In this document: positions 17,296 through 25,533 of the stretch, one piece after another
How the letters are laid out: the number at the start of each line of letters is the position of its first letter
Position numbering within the stretch: the stretch's first letter is position 1
Assembly: GCF_014203755.1 (NCBI RefSeq)
Contig: NZ_JACHJS010000001.1
Span: forward strand, 4,588,001 to 4,652,000
Direction of reading: 5' to 3'
Source of the DNA: Saccharothrix violaceirubra
GTDB taxonomy: Bacteria; Actinomycetota; Actinomycetes; Mycobacteriales; Pseudonocardiaceae
DNA length: 64,000 bases
Made by a program: the position numbers and the translations under genes
Notes under the pieces: generated by a model
What the model was told of the DNA's origin: nothing
Databases searched by the model: none
The model's input: only the letters and a program-made list of their open reading frames with translations

Positions 17296-17955
17296 ATGGC
17301 GAAGGCCGTGGAGCGGATCGAGGTGCGCGGAACGGTGCAGGGCGTCGGTTTCCGGCCGCACCTGCACCGCGTCGCCTCGGCGCCGGGGATCGACGGCGAC
17401 GTGCGCGACGTCGACGGCCGGGTGGTGATCACCGCGGCGGGCGAGCCGGGCGAGCCGGCCGCCTTCCGCGAACAAGGTGCGCGCGGTCGCCGGCCGCGGC
17501 GGTGGTGGAGCGGATCGACGTGTGCCGGCTGCCGGTGTCGGCGGGTTTCGCGGTCCTCGCGAGTCGCGCCGGCGAGCACTTCGGTGCCCGCACCGTGCCG
17601 CCCGACATCGCGACCTGCGGGCCCTGCCTGACCGAGCTGTTCGACCCGGCCGACCGCGGGTTCCACCACCCCTTCGTCACCTGCGCCGACCTTGTCCTGG
17701 GGCGGGTCGACGGGCGAGGACGCGCGGAGCGCGGCCATCACCGGCCGCGCATGGCTTTCGCCGTCATGGTGCGCGACGAGGAGGCTGCGCGCGGACTGTG
17801 CACAGTGGACAGTGCCGCCCTCCCCTGCCGCACCGGTGGTGCTGTCGCGCCGACGGGACGACGCCGATCTCCCACCCTCCGTCGCGCCCGGTTCGGCGGA
17901 GTCCGGGCTCTTCCTCCCGTACAGGCCGCCGCACCACCCGCTGCTCGCCGAACCG
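17296..17955 (+). pseudogene. hypF: Decayed carbamoyltransferase HypF (hydrogenase maturation)
   Basis: HypF (about 750 residues) makes the CN ligands of [NiFe]-hydrogenases. The N-terminal acylphosphatase domain is readable from ATG 17296 (VERIEVRGTVQGVGFRPHLHRVA). The frame then shifts near 17475, and VERIDVCRLPVSAGFAVL plus the first zinc-finger half (PPDIATCGPCLTELFDPADRGF) appear in a different frame. A deletion near 17690 removes the second zinc finger. YrdC-like pieces follow: AFAVMVRDEEAARGLC, then after another frameshift PSVAPGSAESGLFLPYRPPHH. The Kae1-like C-terminal domain is absent. At least two frameshifts and two deletions make this a clear pseudogene. Confidence 0.85.
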
Positions 17956-18567
17956 GCCCGCCGCCGGGGCGCGGCGGACGGGCTGTGCGTAACGACGACG
18001 GGTGTCGGTCTGCCGATAGGCGACGCGCAGCCGTCCGCCGCCGGCCGGGTCGGCGACGTGGTGCTGCTGTCGGGGCCGATCGGCGCGCACGGCACCGCGA
18101 TCCTCGGCACGCGGGAGGGGCTGGGCTTCGAGGCGGAGAGCGAGTCCGACGGCCGGCCGCTCGACGGCCTGGTGGCGGCGGTGGTCCGCGCGGTCGGCCG
18201 GGACCTGCACGTGCCGCGCGACCCCACCCGGGGCGGGTTGACCGGTGCGCTCGACGAGTTGGCGGAGGCGTCCCGTGTCGCCGTCGAGATCGTGGCGGAC
18301 GACGTGCCCGTACCGCGCCCGGTCGCGGCGGCGTGCGAACCGCTGGACCTGGACCCGCCGCACGTGGCCGACGAAGGCTGCCTGGTCGCGTTCGTCCCGC
18401 CCGGTGGTGCCGACGCGGCACCGCGGTCGGTGGCCGCGGGTACGCGGGCATGCGTGATCGGCCGGGTCACCGACGGCCCGGCGGGACGCGTCACCGCGCG
18501 CACCGGCATCGGCTCCACCCGGATCGTGGACGTCCTCGTCGGTGAACAGCTCCCCCGGATCTGTTGA
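17956..18567 (+). pseudogene. hypE: 5'-truncated HypE (hydrogenase maturation), fused to the HypF remnant
   Basis: From about 17975 the frame reads ADGLCVTTTGVG, then VGDVVLLSGPIGAHGTAIL, RDPTRGGLTGALDELAEAS and ADEGCLVAFVPPG, and ends RTGIGSTRIVDVLVGEQLPRIC. This is the C-terminal half of HypE, including the Cys-terminated tail that carries the thiocarboxamide/thiocyanate. The first 150 or so residues, with much of the ATP-binding half, are missing. The fragment continues in frame from the end of the HypF remnant, so a deletion removed the 3' part of hypF, anything between (hypC/hypD are usual) and the 5' part of hypE. The HypE C-terminus is well preserved. Confidence 0.85.
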
Positions 18568-18590
18568 CCGGAGCCGGAAATCCCGACCGG

Positions 18591-18610
18591 CCGGGACTTT
18601 CGTCACTGCC
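18591..18610 (+). promoter_or_regulatory. DosR/DevR-like box upstream of GAPDH
   Basis: CCGGGACTTTCGTCACTGCC contains GGGACTTTCGTC, the core of the dormancy regulator site, 65 bp upstream of the ATG at 18675 and just after the hypE remnant stop. Confidence 0.6.
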
Positions 18611-18674
18611 TGCCGGCACCGCGCGAGGGACAGCATCGAAGCGGGAACCACGGACGTTTCGAGGAGGAGACAGC

Positions 18675-19685
18675 ATGGCGGTCCGAGTGGGGATCAACGG
18701 ATTCGGCCGGATCGGTCGCGACGTCCTGCGGTGCGCGGTGGATCGCGGCGCCGACACGATCGAAGTGGTGGCGGTCAACGACATCGCCACCCCGGAGTCG
18801 CTGGCGCACCTGCTGGCCTACGACTCGACGTACGGCCCGTGGACGCACGAGGTCGACTTCGGCCCCGACCACCTGGCGGTCGACGGGCGCGAGATCCGGG
18901 TCGACGCCCACGCCGACCCGGCGGACCTCGACTGGGGCGCGCATGGCGTCGACATCGTCATCGAGGCGTCAGGCCGGTTCCGGACCAGGGAGACGGCCGG
19001 TGCGCACCTCTCGCGCGGCGCCCGGAAGGTCCTGATCACGGCTCCCGGCAAGGACGTCGACGCCACGATCGTCCTCGGTGTCAACGAGGACACCTACGAC
19101 CCGGCCACGCACCACGTGGTGTCCAACGCCTCCTGCACCACCAACTGCGTGGCGCCGATGGCTTCCGTGCTGCACGAGGCGTTCGGCATCCGCGAAGGTC
19201 TGATGACCACCATCCACGCCTACACCAACGACCAGTCCATTTTGGACCGCCCACACAAGGACCCTCGACGGGCCCGGTCCGCGGCGGTCAACATGATCCC
19301 CACCTCGACGGGTGCGGCGAAGGCGGTCGGCCTGGTCATCCCGGCGCTGGCCGGGCGGCTCGACGGGTCGGCGGTCCGCGTCCCGGTCGAGGACGGTTCG
19401 CTGACCGACCTCACCGTCGTGCTGGAGCACCCGGCGACCGCGGCGGAGGTCAACCGGGCGTTCGCCGAGGCCGCCGACGGCCGGCTCAAGGACGTCCTCG
19501 TCTACAGCACCGCGCCGTTGGTGTCGCGCGACATCATCGGCAACCCGGCGTCGTGCGTGTTCGACTCGCAGCTCACCAAGTCGACCGGCGGCACCGTCAA
19601 GGTGTTCGGCTGGTACGACAACGAGTGGGGTTATGCCAACCGCACCCTCGACCTGTGCGACCTCGTGGCCGCGTCGCTGCCGTGA
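18675..19685 (+). CDS. gap: Glyceraldehyde-3-phosphate dehydrogenase (type I)
   Basis: 336 residues. The NAD-binding start MAVRVGINGFGRIGRDVLR and the catalytic Cys in SNASCTTNC (Cys154) are present, as are the downstream His region TTIHAYTNDQ and the C-terminal GWYDNEWGYANR. It oxidises glyceraldehyde 3-phosphate with NAD and phosphate in glycolysis. A GAGGAGGAGA ribosome site precedes the ATG. The DosR-like box upstream and the overlap of its stop with the GTG of the hydrogenase remnant (GTGA at 19682) show that it heads an operon once including hydrogenase genes. It is probably a second, hypoxia-induced paralogue of a housekeeping enzyme elsewhere. Confidence 0.96.
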   Translation: MAVRVGINGFGRIGRDVLRCAVDRGADTIEVVAVNDIATPESLAHLLAYDSTYGPWTHEVDFGPDHLAVDGREIRVDAHADPADLDWGAHGVDIVIEASGRFRTRETAGAHLSRGARKVLITAPGKDVDATIVLGVNEDTYDPATHHVVSNASCTTNCVAPMASVLHEAFGIREGLMTTIHAYTNDQSILDRPHKDPRRARSAAVNMIPTSTGAAKAVGLVIPALAGRLDGSAVRVPVEDGSLTDLTVVLEHPATAAEVNRAFAEAADGRLKDVLVYSTAPLVSRDIIGNPASCVFDSQLTKSTGGTVKVFGWYDNEWGYANRTLDLCDLVAASLP

Positions 19686-20020
19686 CTCCGTCCTGGACCT
19701 CGCCGGTCTCGACGCCCTGATCGCGGCGTTGCGCCGCGGCGGGCACGGGCTTCGACATCGCCCTGGCCGAACTGGTCGACGGCGACGGCCACCGGTTCGT
19801 CGCGGTCGCCGGCAGCCCGGTCGGGCTGCGGCTGCTCGACGGGCTGCCCGCCCGGACGGCGGCGGCGCGGTCGGCAGTCGACGCCGCCCGACTGGTGGCC
19901 GACCACCTCGACCTGGACGACCACGCGCTGGTCTCGCTGTGCGAACGCGCGATCCGCAACCACGACCCGTGCATCTCGTGCTCGGCGCACTTTCCGCACT
20001 TCCACCGGGAACGAGCGTGA
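19682..20020 (+). pseudogene. [NiFe]-hydrogenase remnant: beta-subunit start fused to large-subunit C-terminus
   Basis: Directly after gap, one frame reads DSVLDLAGLDALIAALRRGG, like the N-terminus of the iron-sulfur beta subunit of group 3b (sulfhydrogenase-type) hydrogenases. After a deletion and frame change the text is GFDIALAELVDGDGHRFVAVAGSP and ARLVADHLDL, also beta-subunit-like. It then passes without a stop into LCERAIRNHDPCISCSAHF, the DPCxxC nickel-ligand C-terminus of the catalytic large subunit. The standard beta-gamma-delta-alpha gene order would make this a single deletion removing gamma, delta and nearly all of alpha. The stop at 20018-20020 overlaps the GTG of the protease gene. 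No functional hydrogenase can come from this locus. Confidence 0.8.
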
Positions 20021-20471
20021 ACGCGGTGGTCGTGGGCGTGGGCAACGAGTTCCGCCAGGACGATGCCGTCGGACCGGTCGTGGCCCGCGCACTCGCCCGA
20101 CATGGGGTGCGGGCCGAGATCACCGACGGCGACCCGGTGCGGCTCATGGAGGCGTGGGACGGCGAGGACCTCGTGATCGTCGTGGACGCCATGCGCGGCC
20201 TGCCCGGCACCCTGCACCGTTCTCCTTCGGCGGCACCGCCCAGACGGCCAACGGCTCGCACGGCTTCGGAATCCCGGAAGCCGTCGAACCGGCCACCGCC
20301 CTCGACAAGCTCCCGCGCCGACTGGTGATCTTCGCGGTGGAGGTGGCCGACACCGACGTCGGGCGCGGCCTGAGCCAGATGGTCCGGATGGCCGTTCCCC
20401 GCGTCGTCCAAGCCGTCCTGGACGAACTCCACGACGTGGACACGGCCCCGTCGTCGGGCCGAAGACAGTGA
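20017..20471 (+). pseudogene. Frameshifted [NiFe]-hydrogenase maturation protease
   Basis: It starts at GTG 20017 with VNAVVVGVGNEFRQDDAVGPVV, the Asp-containing N-terminus of the HycI/HoxW-type endopeptidases that clip the large-subunit C-terminus. DLVIVVDAMRGLPGT, with the second Asp region, follows. Near 20215-20225 the frame changes to one reading NGSHGFGIPEAVEPATALDKLPRRLVIFAVEVADTDVG, which contains the expected His. A short stretch at the junction seems lost. The original gene would be about 160 residues. Its partner large subunit is itself a remnant, so loss of constraint is expected. Confidence 0.82.
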
Positions 20472-20557
20472 CGACCGTGCACGACCTCAGGCTCGGCCTC
20501 GACCCGCACCCCGATCACAGCCCATCGATCGGCGACTCTCCCGGGAAGGCACTCGAC

Positions 20558-21745
20558 ATGCGACTCCTGCCCTTGGGCTTGACCTTGCCCCTCGCACTGG
20601 CGACCGCGGCATTCGCCGGCACGGCGACCGCATCGCCCCGACCGGTGGTGGTGGACCTGGGCACGCTGCCCGGCCACGCCATCAGCGAGACGATCGCGAT
20701 CGACGACCACGGCTGGGTGGCCGGCATCTCGTACTCGGAGAACCTGACCACCTCCCGCGCCGTCCGGTGGGACGCCGCCCACCAGATCACCGACCTGGGC
20801 GTCGTTCCCGGAACCACCCGGAGCGCGGCGAGCGCGATCAACAAGCACGGCACGGTCGTCGGATTCTCCTACACGAACGACCTGACCGACATGCACGCGG
20901 TCCGATGGGATCGCGACGGCCGCACGACCGACCTCGGCACGCTGCCCGGCGCGATCGGCAGTCGGGCGGTGGGCGTGAACGACCACGACGTGATCGTGGG
21001 CGTCGCACTGCTGCCCGGGAACCTCCAGCGCGCCGTGCGGTGGGACGCCGCGGGCCGGATCACCGAACTCGGCCTGCCGAGCGGGGACCGCAACAGCCTG
21101 GTCGGCGGCATCGCGGACGACGGCGTGGCCTTCGGGACGACGTACTACGACCTGGGCCGCTCCCGCCCGGTGCGCTGGGAGCGCGACGGACGCGTCACGG
21201 TCCTGGAAAGCCTGCCGGGCGACTCCGAGGGCGCACCCGTGGTCATCAACGACCGCAGCGTGTGCGCCGGGAACGTGTACACCTACGGCAGCGACCAGGG
21301 ACCGCACGCCCGGCGCTGGGACCGGCAGGGTCGCGTCACCGATCTGGGCACCCTGCCCGGCGCCCGCTACAGCCAGGTCACCGGGATCGACGACCGGGGC
21401 ACCGCGGTCGGCACGGCGCAGTTCGACGACGGCCGGACCCGCGGCGTGCGCTGGGACCGCGACGGCGTTCCGACCGACCTGGGCGGACTCGGCGACACGA
21501 CGAGTTCCGCCGCGGGCATCGACCGCCGCGGCCGGATCGCCGGCACCGCCAAGACCGCGGCCGGCCAGGACCACGCCGTGCGTTGGGACCGCGACGGCCG
21601 CGTCGTCGATCTCGGCACCCTGCCCGGTACCGGCCTGTCCAGCTGGGCGGTCGGCATCGACGACGCGGGCACGGTGATCGGCAATTCCTTCACCGCGAAC
21701 GGCCCCTGGCACGCCACGCTCTGGCCGGGTCCGGCAGACCGCTGA
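20558..21745 (+). CDS. Secreted HAF-repeat protein
   Basis: About 395 residues. A signal peptide (MRLLPLGLTLPLALATAAFAGTATA) is followed by about eight repeats of roughly 45-50 residues. Each has the pattern AVRWDxxGRxTDLGTLPG then a Gly/Ala-rich GIDDxGTVVG unit, the extracellular HAF repeat, likely a beta-propeller. The start is ATG 20558 with GGGAAGG 8 nt upstream; a frame opening 90 bases earlier, overlapping the protease remnant, would put 30 polar residues before the signal peptide. The function of HAF proteins is unknown. A remnant of a similar protein lies at 32935-33300. A strong hairpin terminates the gene. Confidence 0.85.
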   Translation: MRLLPLGLTLPLALATAAFAGTATASPRPVVVDLGTLPGHAISETIAIDDHGWVAGISYSENLTTSRAVRWDAAHQITDLGVVPGTTRSAASAINKHGTVVGFSYTNDLTDMHAVRWDRDGRTTDLGTLPGAIGSRAVGVNDHDVIVGVALLPGNLQRAVRWDAAGRITELGLPSGDRNSLVGGIADDGVAFGTTYYDLGRSRPVRWERDGRVTVLESLPGDSEGAPVVINDRSVCAGNVYTYGSDQGPHARRWDRQGRVTDLGTLPGARYSQVTGIDDRGTAVGTAQFDDGRTRGVRWDRDGVPTDLGGLGDTTSSAAGIDRRGRIAGTAKTAAGQDHAVRWDRDGRVVDLGTLPGTGLSSWAVGIDDAGTVIGNSFTANGPWHATLWPGPADR

Positions 21746-21762
21746 CGCGCCGGCCCGGCACC

Positions 21763-21803
21763 GTCCACCCACCACCCCGAAAGGCCGGCGGTGGTGGGTG
21801 GAC
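21763..21803 (+). terminator. Strong intrinsic-type hairpin
   Basis: GTCCACCCACCACC (21763-21776) pairs perfectly with GGTGGTGGGTGGAC (21790-21803), a 14-bp stem with a 13-nt loop, 17 nt after the HAF gene stop. Confidence 0.85.
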
Positions 21804-21989
21804 CACGCCGGTCCGGCCGCCGACCGAGGACGTCCGCATCGGCGTGGCGTGTCAAGCGCACCGGAACTCCCTGCACGGCGCCGGCGGGCGGTGTAGGTGG
21901 TTCCTGCCGACGCGACCGCACCCCGTGCGACGAAAGACTCCGGGCAAGGCCGACCCGACCGGGTCGGTCGGTGAACGGAGGACGAAGTC

Positions 21990-22559
21990 ATGCCCGCTGC
22001 CCGTCGCACCGCCGCACTGGCACTCGCGCTCGTCGCCGTCCTCGGCGTCGCCGCTCCGCCTGCCCAAGCCGGTCGTGGTCCGGTGACCTGCCAAGGGCAG
22101 GGCGTCGACCCGGACGCCGAAGCCCGCCACCGGGCCGAGACCCTCGTCCACGCGCCGTTGCGCACCGTCTGGAACCTGCACACCGACGTGGAATCCTGGC
22201 CCTCCTGGCAGCGGCCCGCGGCACCCATGACCATCGAACGCCTCGACCCCGGTCCACTGCGCGCCCGCTCCCGATTCCGCGCCACCGTCGATCTGCCCTT
22301 CCCGCCCACCGCCCAGATCGTCATCACCTCGACCGTCCGGCAGATCCGACACCACCGGTGCGTCCGCTGGACCGGACCCGCCGACGGGCCCGGCTACCAC
22401 ATCGACGGCACCCACGTCTGGACCTTCACGCCCACCCGCACCGGCGTCCTGGTCCGCACCGAGGAGACCCACACCGGACCCCAAGCCGACCCGAACTCCG
22501 ACATGGGACTCGACACCTGGCTCGCCGACCTCAAGGCCGCCGCCGAAGCCCACCCGTGA
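21990..22559 (+). CDS. Secreted SRPBCC/START-like protein (intact copy)
   Basis: 189 residues. A signal peptide (MPAARRTAALALALVAVLGVAAPPAQA) precedes a short leader with a Cys and then an SRPBCC-type helix-grip domain. The features are WNLHTDVESWPSWQ near residue 55, a central strand with RFRATVDLPFPPTAQIVI, then HVWTFTPTRTGVLVRTEETH and a closing long helix TWLADLKAAAEAHP. Such domains bind small hydrophobic ligands; an exported one is unusual and the ligand is unknown. GGAGG lies 8 nt before the ATG. A truncated duplicate sits at 4553-5095. The 176-bp near-identical segment here is 22104-22279. Confidence 0.82.
   Translation: MPAARRTAALALALVAVLGVAAPPAQAGRGPVTCQGQGVDPDAEARHRAETLVHAPLRTVWNLHTDVESWPSWQRPAAPMTIERLDPGPLRARSRFRATVDLPFPPTAQIVITSTVRQIRHHRCVRWTGPADGPGYHIDGTHVWTFTPTRTGVLVRTEETHTGPQADPNSDMGLDTWLADLKAAAEAHP
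22104..22279 (+). repeat. Duplicated 176-bp segment, copy 2
   Basis: Same-strand counterpart of 4673-4848 with three substitutions. It lies within the intact SRPBCC gene. Confidence 0.9.
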
Positions 22560-22781
22560 CGAGACATCGGACCGGGCGATCCGCTGCTCGAAATCCACGA
22601 TGCCGAGCAGTCCCCGAGAAAAGGGCGGGTCCGGCGAGACCGGCAGGCTCGACCTGCCGCCGTGGAATGGAATCGCGGGTTCGACTCCACTGCGCCGTTG
22701 GAGTGGTCCGCCGCGAATCGACGTTCTTCCGCGCCGCTCCTGAACAGCATGCGTCGTTGTCGGAAAGGAGAACACTCGGAC

Positions 22782-25518
22782 ATGCCACGATCCGAAGCGC
22801 CGCTCGAGCCCGACGGTTCATCCCTGGTGGAGTTCGCCGCGGACCTGCGGCGACTTCGAAACGTGCGGGCGGCACGCCCTACCGGGGACTGTCGGCGTAC
22901 GAGGCGGACGACGCGGAATGGTTCTTCGGCCGTGAGCGGCTGCTGGACGAATTGGTCGAGAAGGTGGAGAACCGGCGGTTCGTGGCGGTCTTCGGACCGT
23001 CCGGGACCGGCAAGTCCTCCCTGCTGCGCGCGGGCCTGATACCGAAGTCGACGGCCGGCGGTACGAACCGGGTCCTGCTGGTCACCTCCGGCGCTGATCC
23101 GATCCGGGAGTGCGCGATCCACCTGTCCGTGCCTCTAGGCACCACGGCCGGCGCGGTCAAGGCCGAACTGGACGCCGATCCGACGAACCTCGACCTCCTG
23201 CTGCGGCAGTCCTTGGTCGGCGCCGCCGCGAACGCCGAGATCCTGGTGGTGGTCGACCAGTTCGAGGAGTTGTTCACCCAGTGCGGCGACCGGGCGGCTC
23301 GGACCCGGTTCCTCTCGGCGCTGACCGGGGCGACCGAGGCCCCGGGCAGCCGCTGTCGGGTCGTGCTCGGTGTCCGCGCCGACTTCTACAGCCACTGCCT
23401 GCTCGAACCCGGGCTCGCGGGCATGACGACCGACGCGCAGGTCGCCATGCGTTCGATGACCGCGGAGGAACTGCGGCGGGTGATCGTGCATCCCGCACGA
23501 CACGCCCGATGCGTCATCGAGAACGCCCTGCTGACCACCTTGGTCGCCGAGGCCCACGGCGGCATCGGGACGCTGCCGCTGTTGTCCCACGCCCTCCTCG
23601 AAACCTGGCGGCGACGACAGGGCAACACCCTCACCCTGGCCGCATTCCATCGCGCGGGTGGCATCGACGGCGCCTTGGCCGCCACCGCGGAAGCCGTGTA
23701 CGCCACCATGACGCCTCGACAGCAACAGCTCACCCGGAGTCTGTTGCCACGTCTGGTCGTCCTGGGCGACGCCACCGAGGACACCGAACGCCGCACTCGC
23801 CGAAGCGAACTGGACGACGACGAGGACACCACCGCCGTGCTGTCCATCCTCGCCGAAGCACGGTTGCCGGTACTGCCCGCCGACAGCGTGGAGATCACCC
23901 ACGAGGCCCTGCTCGACGCCTGGCCGAGGTTGCGGGACTGGCTTGACGAGGACCACGACGGACAACGCCTGCTCCGCGGCCTCACCGAATCCGCCGCCAT
24001 CTGGGCGGACCACGGGGAGGACCCCGATACCCTGCTGGGTGGAACCCGTCTGGAAGTCGCCCGGGAATGGGCTCGTGACCGCCACGACCTCAGTTCCGCC
24101 GAAAGCCGGTACCTCGCGGCCGGCATCGCCGCCGACAAGCGCGACCGGCAGTCGAAACGACGGCGTCGCCGATCGCTGCGCGCGCTTCTGGCGCTGGTCT
24201 CGATCCTGGCGGTGACGGCGGCCGGCACGGCGTTCCACGCCGACACCGTGCGGAAGGCGTCGGCACGGGAACGCGACATCGCCGCCGCACTCGGCGTGGC
24301 CGACGAGATCACCGCGTCGATCGTCGACGATCCCCCGCTCGCCGCCGCACGCGGCCTCGACGCCTACCGGCTCTCCCCGTCGCCGACGACCGGTGACCTG
24401 CTCCTCGCGGCGGCCGGGACGGCGAGCGGGGCACGCCTGGCCGATGGCGAGTGCGGTTGCATGATCACCATGGCACCGCGGCGCGACCTCGTCGCCACCA
24501 CCCACCGGCGCACCGGACTCACGACCCTGTCCCTGCTCTCCGGGCAAGGCACGACCGACACCGCTTCCTTCACCGGAGGTGTCGGCAGCGGTGTCTTCAG
24601 CCCGGACGGCCGCACGCTCGTCACCCACGACGCCGAGGCGAGAGCCCACCTGTGGGACGTCACCGACCCGAGCCGACCGGTTCGCCGGGCGACCCTCGAC
24701 GGCCGTTTCGGAAACTCCGTGTTCGCGGCCGACAGTACGACGCTGTTCACCCAGGGCTCAGGCTGTCGACCGAGCCGGGAGCCGTCCTCGTCCGGGATGC
24801 GGCGAAGGAACCGTACTGGACGGCCGGAGGCCCCTGGCGGCTGTGGGACCTCGGCGAACCATCCCGGTCACGGCACCTGGCCGAACTGCCCTCCAGGGGG
24901 TCGTTCCTGAAAATCGGCCGTGATCTCGCCCTCCTCCAGGATCTCGGCCAACTCGGGGAAAGTCGTGTCGGCGATGTGGAGATCTGGGACATCACCGACA
25001 TGACGGCACCGCGGCACATCGCCGACATTCCCGTAGCCAAAGGGGACATGCCGGGCCTGGTCTACTTCGTCGACGACCGCCACGTCGCCGTCGTGGGTTC
25101 GGACGGGGTGCTCACGGTGTGGGACCTGACCTCGCCGCGAGAGCCTCGGCGCGGCACGAAGACCGCGTTCCACCACGGCTTGGTCGACTACGCGGCATTC
25201 AGTCCCGACCGGCGCACCGCCATCGGCGTCGGGGACAACGGTGAGATCAAGTTCTGGGACGTCATGCCCGACTACGCCCTACGTCAGCGAGCCCGGTTCA
25301 CCTATCCCGTCCAAATTCTTGGCCGATCCGACATTCCGCGGCGACGGGTCCCCCACGCGATCCGTGACAACCCTGAAGGCGACTTCCACTCGGTGCGGTG
25401 GTTTCCAGACCCTGAAGACGCCGCCACCGCTGTCTGCGCGGTCGATTCGGCACGCCTCACTGAACCCGACTGGCGACGGCACTTCGGCGATGTCCCCTTC
25501 CGCGCTCTCTGCGGATGA
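22782..25518 (+). pseudogene. Broken nSTAND NTPase-WD40 protein
   Basis: The intact family has an N-terminal XRE-type helix-turn-helix, an nSTAND1 NTPase, a membrane helix and WD40 repeats (about 1200 residues). Here ATG 22782 opens MPRSEAPLEPDGSSLVEFAADLRRLR, the usual N-terminus, but the helix-turn-helix is then deleted with a frame change near 22860. The NTPase continues in a second frame: PYRGLSAYEADDAEWFFGRE, Walker A FGPSGTGKSSLLRAG, Walker B VVVDQFEELF. A hydrophobic helix lies near 24180-24240. Near 24765 the frame changes again, and WD-type repeats (VWDLTSPREPRR, KFWDVMPDY) run to the typical end HFGDVPFRALCG at 25518. Two frame breaks plus loss of the DNA-binding part make this a pseudogene, though a translated NTPase core is possible. 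Confidence 0.82.
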
Positions 25519-25533
25519 CCGGAACAGTGGTCC

